64,000 nt of DNA from Antennarius striatus (Eukaryota; Chordata; Actinopteri; Lophiiformes; Antennariidae). A program made the position numbers and the translations under genes. The stretch is taken from positions 3,903,501 through 3,967,500 of the forward strand of contig NC_090797.1 in NCBI RefSeq assembly GCF_040054535.1, written 5' to 3'. Shown here in pieces: positions 31,554 to 43,950 of this stretch (its first letter is position 1; each line of letters opens with the position of its first letter). The notes beneath the pieces are model-generated. The model worked only from the letters and a program-made list of their open reading frames with translations. It ran no database searches and was not told the DNA's origin.

Positions 31554-34500
31554 TGTATGTGTGTATGTGATGTCTCTCTTCGGTAGTTAAAGAGCTTGTG
31601 ACTTGTTCAGAGCCGTCAGTGTTTAACATCAGCAGACCTGTTGTTGGCTTGTAGTCGTAACGGTAGCAGCGGTCCTAACGCATTGTAAACAGGCTGTTTT
31701 GGACTTGCTTGAACGCGTTATTGGATTTTAGATCCAATAAAGGCTGGTGGTTGCCTTTAAACACAACCTTCAGAGTAGGATTAGAATATGTTTGGGGGGT
31801 TTTTTGCCAAATAAATACATTTTTAATGAGAATTCATGAGACTGATTGAAAGTCACTTGTTTGATGATTGCTTTAAAACTGCAAATGCTGTCATAAGAAA
31901 ATTTAAAAACACTGCAGTGGGTATTTTTAAGTTTACAGCAATTTCATCCTGGTGAACTTTAAATGCAGCTGTAAGTAACAATAATTAATAGCACTCCTTC
32001 CACAGTCTGGCTGAGGTGCTCTTTAGAAAAGCACCGCTGTGAGCCGCTCAATGGTCAGCAGCAGGAGAATTATTTTTTTCATAAAATTATTAATAGTGGA
32101 ATAGGAGTAGAGTTTTGTAGTGAAACAATAACCCTGAACAGAAAGTTTTATTGATTAAAATGTTCCTCTGTGAGCTGAAACTTCTGATTCTGTGACACAG
32201 TTCGAGTTATGAATGATTCTAATATAACCCAAGGGGGGAAAAAACCCTGAATCTGCTCCGTCTTTTACTGAACATGTTTACGTGATGAACTGGCACCACC
32301 GGTTGAACAGACTGCAGTTTATCAGAAGAACATGAGTTTGAGTCCTTGGGGCCAAATGTGCCCTGACCTTCTTGCAAGGGGAGAATGTTCCTGCAGGGAT
32401 CAAAAAGAGTATCACATCATCCCAGTAATATTATTAGTGGTGGGCTCGCTATGGTGGAGGCAGCTGCCAGGGAGCAGTGACTCCTGGTTACTTTTGGTAT
32501 TGAAATAAGAGACACGAGTTTGACAGTCCGGCGAACAAGTAGGCCAAGTCGAGGTGATATTGCTCTGTAGGGAAGGCAAAAGAGCAAAAGAAATTGTTGA
32601 AGTCAGATGTCATTCAGTCCTCAGCGTTCAGCTGTGTGACCTGTTGTTGACACGTTACGGCACGTTGCAGTAAATGTGCCGGTCAGCCAAGAGGCAATTT
32701 TTCATCTGGCGTCCGTGGACAGATGTTTCAAATTCACCCTTAAAATTAGAATCTGAAGTCAGGAAACTGATCTGCATTGCAAAACGTGCAAAGGAGAAGT
32801 AGAGACATGACTAATAAAAACAAACAAGTCAATCTGACATAAAAACAAGCGTAAAAACATGCAAGCCAGTAGTAAAACCCGCTCATTTGCATGAGATGTG
32901 GTGTGAATGTCATTGCGAGGTGTTTAGAGCCGGAGTGATGGAGCGTGGATTAGCCACAGCAGCAGGTGTTGACCGGCCATCTGGCCCCGAGTTCCTGCAG
33001 GGGCCGGGTTTCTTGTCGTTCCACGGTCACTCTATCCAGATTCAGGCAGATCAGCGTTTGGCTCTTCCTTCAACCGTCCGGCACTCTCTTCGTCTCCAGC
33101 TCCAGTTTAAAGTCTGTCGAGCTGCTGATTTCAGTGATAGTTGGAACAATTTACGCCTCATGACTGTGTTTTGAATTATAACAGTTGTCACCATTTGCAC
33201 GCACACCACAGGCCTGAGAGGATTTTTTTTTCAGCCTTGTTTGCCACGGGGAATCAATTTACTGCTGAATTAATTTGCCTACCAGACAGCACAGCGTTTT
33301 ATTCATGTGGTTTTCAATATTCTCAGTGTTGTGCTCATGATGTCTTTCAGATTCCTCCACAAAGGAGGGGGTAAGAGAATCTTGATTAAAGCCCTCATCC
33401 AATAATATCATAGCTGTGTACCCCTGTAATGAAATGTGATGCGTTAAAGATAGGACACTTATTAAAAGGCCTTAAGACCTTGATGTAATTAACAGCAGTG
33501 TTTAAAATTTAAAGAGATTGTCTTGTTTTGACTTTTTTACATTGATTACCAATTTTCTCATATGGTGAACAATACAAAACAATCCAGTGAAATTAATTTT
33601 AATTTTTCGACAGTTTTGAATTTAGTGTATCAGCCAGTTTGGACTTAAAACTGTCGTATCTCCATGTTGCGTCTTCATCAGTTACGATTCTGGCTGTCTT
33701 AGCATTTCAGTGCAATCATTAGAAAAGGTTTATGAATGTTCCTCTAATTCCTCGACTGGTTCTTTTTTTAAGTCCTTTTACTTTAAAAGGATTTTCTACT
33801 TTTGATCCGGTGAAAAGCGGGTCCAACCCCGCTGCGTTCCCTTTCCCGATTGCAGGTCCACAGCAGAGCGAGCAGTCTGAAAACACTGCATCCCTTTTTA
33901 GAGATGGATCCGACTGAGTTCAAAGAAAAAAGTTCTTTGCAGAGGAAAAGAGAGAATCTGCAAAAAGAAATGTGGGGAGGGAGGGGGGGGTATAAAAGTA
34001 GGGTTTTTAAGGGGATGTGAAGAATCAAAGGAGAGATGGTGTAAAAGAGGCTAAAATAAAAGTTATTTTAAGAAAGGTGAGGTTTTAATCGCACCACTGG
34101 AGGTGATAAATCTACTCTAACACATACTAAAAAACGTGTAATGGTTTATCATTTATTTTTAAACGGATTGTTTCATCTGGAGCCGTTTGCAGATTTTCAT
34201 AATTGAAGTACGCAGCGATTCCTCGATCTGTGAGATTCCCTTCAAGTCCACGTGGTTCTGTCAGACAGAGAGGCGCTTGAAGGGAAAATAAAACCCGTCC
34301 AAAAGCAACTGAGGGTTTTTTAAGCTTGCAGAACATGTTGAAGGGAAGGTTTTTAGGGAAGAAATGAGAGCTATACCCTGATGAGATGTAATTTTAAGGT
34401 TATGATCTAACATGCAGAGTGGCTGCTGCAGTCTTAAAGCGATTTGGAAGGTAATTATAGGGCTGAGGAAACATGAGCGATAAGACTGGAGGCCCGGTGG

Positions 34501-37500
34501 AGAGATGAATTTGCTGCGGCTGGAGAAGCAAAGAGTCTGTACAGGAGGAAAAGCGGCGAGATAAAAGAGAAGTTAAGTACGATGGTCAAGGTGAAGTGCC
34601 TGGTATGAGTTCACTTCAGGTGTCGGAGGAGAAAAAAAAAATCAAAGTGAAAAGAGTGGAGTGTGTGTGAGTAAATCCCAGTGCCGATTCTGATTTGCTT
34701 TAACCATCGAGAGCTGAAATCGTCCTCTCCGTGTCCACAGAGCACTCCAACAAGGACAAGGCGAAGGAGAGAGACCGAGAGGAGAGGGATAAGAAGTTCA
34801 AAGACAGAGAGAGGGAGAAGAAGAAACACAAAGCGACCAACGAGATCAAGAGGGAGAACGGAGAAGTCAAGCAGCCCATTAAAGGTGGGTGTGAACGCAC
34901 GTGCAAAGCTGTTGAGGCAGGAATCTGTTAACGTTTGGCATTGTTGCTTATGACAGATGTCAAAACTGAGCTTGAGTTTTCAGAGACGTTATTTTCCTTC
35001 AAATCATTGCTGGTGTGAGGAGGGGGATGAACATGTTCTGGTTTATAGGAATAAGCTTCACAGCCTGGGGCTATTTCCTGCTCACGTGTGGCAAATAAAA
35101 GGCTACCTCAGGCTAGTAAATCTGGCGACGTCACCGCCAGGATCAACTGAAACGCAAGAAAACATTTCAATTATCCTGGAAACAGAAGGATAATTCGGGG
35201 TGGGGGTGTAAAACGACCCGGGTGGAGACCCTGGCTGAAATCCCCCGGTAGGTGTCGGGGAAAAAATGCTAACAATGCTGATAGGACAGTGTATGGTTGT
35301 AGCTGTTTTGTTTTCCTACAGGAATTTGACCCCTGGCAGAAGGGCGACCTTTGCCCCCAGGCTACCCCCTCTCAGGAACATTTGGGTTAGGGTTTTAGTG
35401 AGGAATGGAGGTGATGGAGCAGGAGGGGAGAGCCTGATTTAAGTCTGGAGAGCCCGCTGTTGAATCGTGTTTGTTTATGACGAGAGACAAACTGGGATTC
35501 TGGATTTGGGTGTGGGATATTATTAAATCTAGTGGAGGGAGAGAGAGAGAGAGATGAGGTGTTCAGGAACAGAATTAAATCCCAGCGTTAAGTTTGTTTA
35601 AGTTAGCAGGGACAGAGTCATGGAGTGGAAGTTAGAAATGTAATCATCCAGAGTGTGTTAGGAGTGAGAGAGAGGAGGCCTCTACAGGAAATCAATAATC
35701 AGCAAACGGCTGTTCTGACAGGAAAAGCTGTTTTTCTACCAGAGGTGGAAAATACAGTAGCTGTGTGCATAAATTAGTATTACTCCTCCTGTCCTACCTC
35801 AGGCCTTCATGAGGTTCATCCTGTCAAGTATTATCTCTGATCTGATCGTCTTCTGGTTTAGTCATAGGTTTTATTCCCAACGGTGATTTCAGTTCAGGGC
35901 TCTTCAATTTATTTTATGCATGTGTCCTGGGGGGGGGGATTCAACCACGTGGGAAAAGCAGTGAGTCATCTGTCTACTCATGCCTAAAATAGTTAGAACA
36001 CATTTTGTGTTTACAAGGCGTTTGTGTGTTCAGGGTAAAATTAACTTGCACAACAATCCAGGTGCAGCTTTTTTTATTTTACGCCATTGTTTCCTTTTTT
36101 TTTTCTTTTCCATTTTTGACAATCTGAAGCAAAATTGTCTTCTCCATCCTGATTTTTCCCTCCACTTTTCTCTGAACTTTATTCCACTGGAAGTCTTTTG
36201 AGAGCTTCCATCACTGCGTCAGGAGAGTATTTGCTGTAAAGCAGTGAAAAGTGTCCTCTTAGAGCGATGAGACTGCTCCATCGATCCACCTGCAGACTTA
36301 AATCAATGTTTCTTCTTTATAAAGCTGGGATGAATGAGTTCTCTCCACTCTCTTCCAACCTCCCTTACTCAAATTTTCTTTTTTTTTACAAGCTTATCAC
36401 TCCTGCCTCAGTATTGACACACTTTCTCTCTCTCTACCTCTGTCTAGATGAAAAAGAGAAAGCCAAGATCAACTTGGAGGAGCTGCAAATCAAAAAAGTG
36501 AAGAAGAAAAAGAAGAAGAAACACAAAGAGGGGGAGAAGCACAAGCGGGTGAAGATGTACCACCGCTCCTGCCAAACCGTTTGCGCCGGTCTCCTCCTCC
36601 TCCCTCCTCCCTCGTCGTCACCCACCTCCTCCAGTCCTGCTCACAACGCCTCCCTGTCTCTATTTAAGTCCCCTCTACCGGTTTACCCACCGCCCAACAA
36701 CAAAACTTCACCCCTTCCCCTCACCACCACATCCCTCCTAAACTCCTCTCTCGCCAACTCCCTGTCCACCATGAAGACGCCGCAGCCCCCCCCAGCTTCC
36801 CATCACATTTACCCTGGCATGGCGGGCCTGGAGTTCGCCCCGTTCATCTACATCGAGAACCAGCCTAACGGGGGGGCCCTGGTGGCCCACGCCTACACCT
36901 CTCAGCTCTCCTCTCTCTCCACCGACCAGCGGCAGCAGTTCGCCCAGGAGTTTGTCACTTTGGCTTTCAGCGAGGACACCTCCAAGGTAAGGGGGGTATC
37001 GATCCGATTGATCCATAGATGTTGGCAGTTCCTTGTATTTAAAATCAATTTTAATCTGCGGTGCTGGCCGTCCTCCAGGCGGCGCACTACGTCATGGGGA
37101 TCATCCACGGAGAAGCCGGCTACCTGCCGGACTTCCTGGACTACTTCTCAACCAAGTTCCCGGCAGCGCCTGTCAAAATGGAAATACTGGGAAAGAAGGA
37201 CATAGAAACCACCACCATGGCTAACTTCTACTCTCAGGTCAGTCCCGCATGTCGGAAACATCCCGTTTAAAAAGAGAAAATGTTTCCCACTTCAGCTGAA
37301 CTGACAGAACCAATCATCTGTCAAGCAGATTTTACCCTTTAATGTCTGTGGATTTGCAGATAGTGCCGACCAGATGGCAAGCGATCACACAAAAATCCAA
37401 AACTACAAAGGCCAAATGCCTCCGAGCTTTTTATATTCTGTCCTCTGTGTTTCTTCTATTGGGAAAATATGTAGTTTTCAGTATATATATGTATATGACA

Positions 37501-40107
37501 GGTTTATGAACGATTTGACATGACATGAGTTGTGTTACAATTGTAGGTGAGTGTGATTATTAAAGATTTGTGAAGAAGGAAGCTTGAAAGAAAGAATACA
37601 CGTGGAAAGGAGGATAAACTATGAGTAGTGAAACATTTGGATGAAATGATGGGGTGCTTCTGGTGCTGTGTGGGTGTTTCTGGTGCTGTGAGGGTCTTTC
37701 TGGTGCGGTGGGTGTGTTTCTAGTCCTGTGGGGGTTGCTGCCGTCAGTGCTGGATCATCTCGTAGGAGCTCTGTGACACGACTGGACGTCTTCATTTACA
37801 GTTCATAGCTTGCTTATGAAAAGCCTTTTGTTGCCTCGATCCCCCTGGGGGAGATACTCAACCAGACCAGCATCACCACCACAGGAGAGATTGGGGGGTG
37901 GATGAAGAGTTTAAACTCGCATGAAACATTTAAGTGTTCTTTTGTTTGTTTACATCCACAAACTTCCTCCATCTTTGCATGTCTTTGAATAAATCCAGGT
38001 AACATAGCATCTGAATGGACCCCCCCCCCCCGTCCTCCCCAGTGCTAACATGCGTTCTGAGCTGGCCCTTTAAGAATACTGTTCCTTGCAGGGGTAACGT
38101 CATTGTCCGCTGGTCTTGTTTTTTTTTTTCCCTCTTAGCTCTCAGCAATGACCTTGGGAAATAGACGTGCACACACACACGCACACACATACACACAGAG
38201 ATGTGAGCATGGGCAGACGGTGTTATATACACACAGCGCAGGTGTACACACACACAGATTGATTTCTCTCACGCTTCTCTCTCTCTTCACCTCCCTCCTT
38301 TTTTTTGCGCCTGCTGCCTCTGTGTTCGTCTTTCATCCTTTCGTTCATCCCTCCATTCTTTATGTTCCTGCTCTGCTTGGTGGAGCTTTGACACGAGGAG
38401 AGAGAGAGAGAGAAAGAGGGGAAAGGAAAGGAAAGGTAGAAGTCTTGGTTTTGACCTGAATGCACGTTTACTTGATTTATTCTCATTATTACATTTTGTC
38501 CTGTGGGCTAAAGAAGAATGAGACACCATTACACACAACCCTGATGTCTAAGTCACATAAATCACAACAGATAACAAGGTGTGTGTGTGTGTTCGTTCTG
38601 AGTTTGACTGCAGGCATCAGAAGTTGCCCAGCTGCTGTTCAGGTCGTGAGTATTTGGTATTAATCACCTGACTAGAGGCATTTTCAGCGGCGCCGGGGAT
38701 TATAGCAGATTACAGCACTCCATTTTCTCAGAGCAAGAGCAACTTGACAGTTTACGCACGAGGAGGCTCAACCCAATACTCTTCCCGTGTAACAATATCC
38801 ACACATTAACACAAAGCAGAAGAACACACCGCTGCTTTTTAGTTGGATATTAAACGTACGCTGGTGTTGTGCTCATAGCGGAATGCTAGCAGTAACACCC
38901 GGGACGTTTAGAAGCTAAAGTCAGACTAACCATGACATAAACTGAAATAGATTAGTAAAATGAAACCTCATGTGAGTGATTCCGACGGTCTGCGCCCTCC
39001 CAACAGGTGGCGCCGATGTAATTATTGTGCAAAAAAAAGGCAGTTTTGGAAAGACTGTGTATCCGTGATCACCTGGTCACAATTATTTATGCTTAAACTT
39101 TGGAATTTTTATTTTTGCACAATCCAGAGTCACAATGTTCCATACATAGCCCATTTGACCGAAAGATCTGTGTTTTTGTCAGCACATTCCTAAGATGTGT
39201 GGCTGAAGGTGGTCAGGATTCAGAGAGACGGAGTCCTGCATGTCTGAAGCCAACCCTGGTTTCTCTATAAAGCTGTAGGACAAGCAAACAACCCACACTG
39301 TTTTGCAAAAATGCATGCAGTAGGCATTATTTTAACTGCGTTCTCCAGTTAAGAAATAAATCTCTTGTGACATTGAAGTCAGATGCTGAAGTAAAAATAT
39401 TGATTCTAGTTCAGGACTCAGGATGGAGTCAGACGTGCCCTCGCCCACGGAATGCAGGTCGCTTGTTCTGCTGCATGGATGAGAAACTGTCGCTCAAAGC
39501 TGTGTTGAAGTCGAGGCAGAGATTACATAAATCTATAGAGGTCAGCGTCAGGACGGGTTGCCACCACATGACCTCAGAACGAGAGAGTAAAGGAGGTGTC
39601 GAGGACAAGAGGAGAATTAACAAGTGGTTTCAGTGGCTGAAGCAGAAATGGAAACACGACCAGGAATAAGAGAGAGAGGAAGGGAGAGTAACACGAGATG
39701 GAGACGCTGACAGATGAGAGAAAAATAGATTATCTGGATATAACCGCCAGAGGAGAGTGCAGAGGGAATGAGATGATCTGTTTAAAGAAACTCTGCAAAG
39801 AAAGTGATGCCGGTGGAGGATGACAGTGATGATAATTACGTGTAATAATCCTGCAAATTTTTAAACCTGGAATCCCGAATGAGTTGCAGTTCATTTTAAA
39901 AAGGGAGAAGAGGAAAAATAGTTTGTTTTTGTGCAGCAGCGTCTTTCTTTTTGAAGTGAAGGTTATTATATTTATCAGCGTAATGAAAAAAAGTAAATAA
40001 AGAGCAAAACTGCGCATCTCGCATCTCGAACCGTTCTGAGGAAGTCTGTCACGTTTCCTGTTTCCTTCTGTTTGTTTTCGATTCTAAAAGATGAGCTGTG
40101 TGTTTGT

Positions 40108-40156
<49 letters not shown>

Positions 40157-43100
40157 TGAGTGTACGAGCGATTCGCTAACTGTTAAATTTAACCATTCAT
40201 CGGAGGCAGTGATACTCAGAGGCTCTTTGTTGTCAGCATGGGGGTTATTCCGCTGTTAAATTATGCATTGTGTAAACACACCCACAGACACACACACACA
40301 CACACACAGAAAATAAATGCTAATAAGTGCACACAGTTATAAGTGAGTGGAAAAATGACTGCATACACACACACACACACATACACACACACACGCTGGC
40401 TGACATCCACTCAGCCGCTTACGAGTCTTTCTGTGCTTCTACACACACACTTTCCTCTCAGTATTTAGGTCATTGACTCAGTGACACCACAAAGTTGTGT
40501 GTGAGTGTTTTTCAGCTTTTTTATTTGCAGTCATGTGACCAGGATCTCATCGTGAAATGAAGTGAGCAAAACAAGACAAGACATTTTGAACATGCATCAA
40601 CATTTAAAGTCCGTTCTTAAATAATAATACCTCATACTTGTTAATTCGAGCTTTGAGGGTTATGTTTTTGTTCGCTTTGTGTGATTTGTGTCTCTTTCTA
40701 GACGTCTTCAGGTTTAAACTGTTTGATCTCAAGTTGTCCCTTGAAAAAATGCACTGTTTTGTTTCTCTAAATTGCTTTGATGATATATGATTATTAATCG
40801 TACAAATAAGAAAAAGATTGAATAGTAGAGTCTCACACAAACACACACAAACACACACGTTCTTCTAGGAATGACGGGTGAGGTGTGATCGGCTCCCGTC
40901 CAGCCAGTGTGGGGATTTAATGCCTTGCTCAAGGACACACCTCCACCTCCAGTCATCTTTCAGTGAAGATTTTCCATCTTCATTATTTCCCATCATCCTC
41001 TCCAGCCCGCGTTCATCTCTCCTCTTTTGTCTTCATCACACTCCACCTCCCCTCCCCTTCCTCTTCATCACTCCTTCTTTCGGTCCTCCCTCGCTCCTTC
41101 ACCTCAATAATATTAACCCGTCTCACTTTCTCCACCTGTCTCTCTCTCTCTGCTGCATTGTGTCTCTTCTATGAACCCCCCCATATCCCCCCCATACCCA
41201 TGTCTGTCTTGTCAGTTGATGACTCATCGCAGGCCAGCAGCCTACGCACACACCTCGATCAGCTAAGAACACTACATGCAGGCCACATGCTGCACAAATT
41301 ACACATACAGACAGACACACACACACACACACACTCACTCACGCTCTGTCAGCCAAGTGAAGGGCTCCAAACCGTCTGTTGAGTCATGCCGGTGGAGCCG
41401 CCAACGCTCGCCACACACGGCTGTGTGATGTTGTGCTTTCGTTTGTTGTTATTTATAAAGCAGACGTGTTTCCTCTCACAGTCGTCATCCTGCTGAAATG
41501 TTCCCTCCACTTTTTACTGGCTTCACGTGTGGCGGAGTGTTTGATGGCGTGTGTGTTATAGTGAGTTCCGTTATAAGGTCATAACTCACATTGTGTTTGT
41601 GCCGTCGCTGCAGGTGAGGAGGACCTACAGTAATGGCACCTACAGAGCAGGAGCGATGAGGCAGATCAGCCTGGTGGGCGCCGTGGACGAGGAGGTCGGC
41701 GATTATTTCCCAGAATTCCTTGGCATGCTGGAGGAGTCGCCCTTCCTGAAGGTGAGTACGGGTGTTCGGTATGCTAATTAGCAGCGGGACGGATGAATGG
41801 ATCTCGCTTTGGACGGTAACAGCAGAGCTTGACTTCTTGATCGGCGTAGGAGAACGTGACGATGCGCAATGAGAATAAATGAGGAAGCTGCGATTCGCTG
41901 CGCCCTGAAGGCGACGGAAATCCATCTCAGCAGTCCTGGGATGAAGTTAAATGTGCAGCGGCAGCACCTGAAGTAAATTCGTTGCTTAACTGACATCATG
42001 CCTTCCTGAAACATCCGTTTCTGCTGAAGCTTCACAGACTTAATAACCCGTTCCATAAGTAAACCGATGTTTCCCCCTCGCTCAGAACTAATAATCTCAT
42101 TGGCTGCGGGAGAAGAAGATGTCGACTTCCATGTTGGTTTTTCCAAACTTTCAAAAGCCGTGTGTTTGCCTTCCCCGAAATGAGAGGGACAATCTTTTCT
42201 GCTGTTTGCGTTTCTGTGTTGACACTTCAAATCTCCTTCCTGCCAGCGAGAAGGAAGAGTGATGCTATACTCGCAAAATCAAACGATGCTTCTCCTCCGG
42301 TGCCTCCTATCTGTCGAGAGCTTTGGCTGTGATTCTACATGAGGAAGTCAGTCGTCGACTTTTTGCTCAGTGTGGCAGTTTCTTTTTTTTTCGTGTACAG
42401 AAGATTAAATACTTTCTAAACTGTTTGACTGACTCTTCCTCTCCTCTGTCGTCCCGGCTGCAGCGGACTCTCCCTTGGGGAACGTTCTCCAGTCTGACGC
42501 TGATGGATCCCACGGAGAGCGATGACGGTCCCATCATGTGGGTCAGACCCGGAGAGCAGATGATACCGGTAGCTGATATACCAAAGTCCCCTTTCAAAAG
42601 AAAACGGTGAGTCCAGCAGGTTTAAATACATTTATATCTGGAATATGTGTGCTAATCTATTCATGTTAGCGTCATCAAACTTCACTGAACATGAACGCCT
42701 GTTATTTTCTTGTTGCACACTCGTTACGCTTCAATCGCTGGCGATGTTTGAACAACGTGACTTTCAGGAAAATGTGCGAGTGTTTTTGCGTGTGTGCCGT
42801 CGAAAACACTTGTGTAACAGCTGTGGCTGAATCTGTTTTCACCGACACGGATGAATTGACAGAAAGATAGAGGGAGTTTCTCTTCTTTCACTCGTGAACG
42901 TTCTCATCCTCTCATCACTTGATGGTGATTTAAAGACGTTTTCCTTGTTGACATCTTCTAAACTCGTCCTCTACCTTGTTACATCTTTCCCGTCTTTCTC
43001 TCTCAATCGCCCCGACAGTCTATCTTCTGTTTCCTCCTCTTGACCTCTCTTTCCTGCTTTCAGCTGATTTATGGCACCGTTAACGTGATCGTATCTCCAG

Positions 43101-43912
43101 GAACTTTAAAGGGAAACTACATACATCTAATAACCCAGGGCGATGCATATGTTTTCTTCCTATGTCCATCTGTGTGTTTAAAGGAAAATGCATTAAAAAA
43201 ACAGAAGAGGTTTCCTCTGCAGTTTGACCATATTTTGAAAGCTGCAGAGGAAACATTCTGTTCGGGGTTCAGCTTCTTTTTTTTCTGGCAGCACTGAGAC
43301 TCATTCTGAGATTTCAGATGATGGAAATAATCCAAAATGATTCTGGGTATAACCAATGAACGCGACGGACGTAATTGCATTGAACAGGATGGAGGCCTGA
43401 TGCAGAACGCTGGCTTCTTCTTTAGATTTAAAATGCACCATGGATTCAATCATCCGGTAACTTCCCCTTCAATGCTGTTGGTTAAGAATTTTTATTTCAG
43501 TATTTTGTTGAAATTTTTTTTTAAAAAGTGTCTGCATGGTGGTGTTTGACTACTTTTTGGCTCACGAGTTCCTTCTTTTCTTTTTAATTAACAGAAAAAA
43601 GTAGCTGACAGATTAATGAGTAATAATGAAGAGTTGCAGCCCTGGACTCACACCGGCTCAGCGCTCTGAGCATAAACGTGATCTACGACCTTTCCAGGAG
43701 TGAATGCAGCGGGTTTAAGATGTATATTAACAGTGATTGTGGTCAGAGATAGTGACTCCCTCTTTGCCCCCCCCCCCCCCGTTCTTTACACCCCTTTTTA
43801 TGACTGCCTTATCCTTCCGCTCCCTTTCTCGTCGCTCTAGTTTCTCCCACTTTATCTCCCTCCACACTCCTCTATTACGCTGAACACGCACAGAAATCCA
43901 CCCTGATTATTT

Positions 43913-43950
<38 letters not shown>

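Larger units (their letters stand above)
30454..34740 (+). other. rsbn1l: rsbn1l intron 1
   Basis: The first 400 bp continue the CpG island and carry CRE-like TGACGTAGTGACGTCG at 30818-30833. (TG)n lies at 31511-31546 (imperfect to 31568). About 32290-32430 may be an old SINE-like retroposon. The remaining 2.3 kb shows nothing gene-like. Confidence 0.8.
37238..41613 (+). other. rsbn1l: rsbn1l intron 4
   Basis: The largest rsbn1l intron (4.4 kb). Contents: a 20-bp minisatellite at 37652-37740; a C12 run near 38020; a CTCF-like site at 39000-39013; TG/CA microsatellites at 40096-40155, 40290-40309 and 40362-40394; and a possible antisense retroposon fragment near 40898-40965. No coding exon. 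Confidence 0.8.

Noticed and set aside
36267..36447. In-frame upstream extension of rsbn1l exon 3
   Set aside because: It reads intron and pyrimidine tract. The TCTAG acceptor at 36447 and phase 1 entry from exon 2 fit the family alignment.
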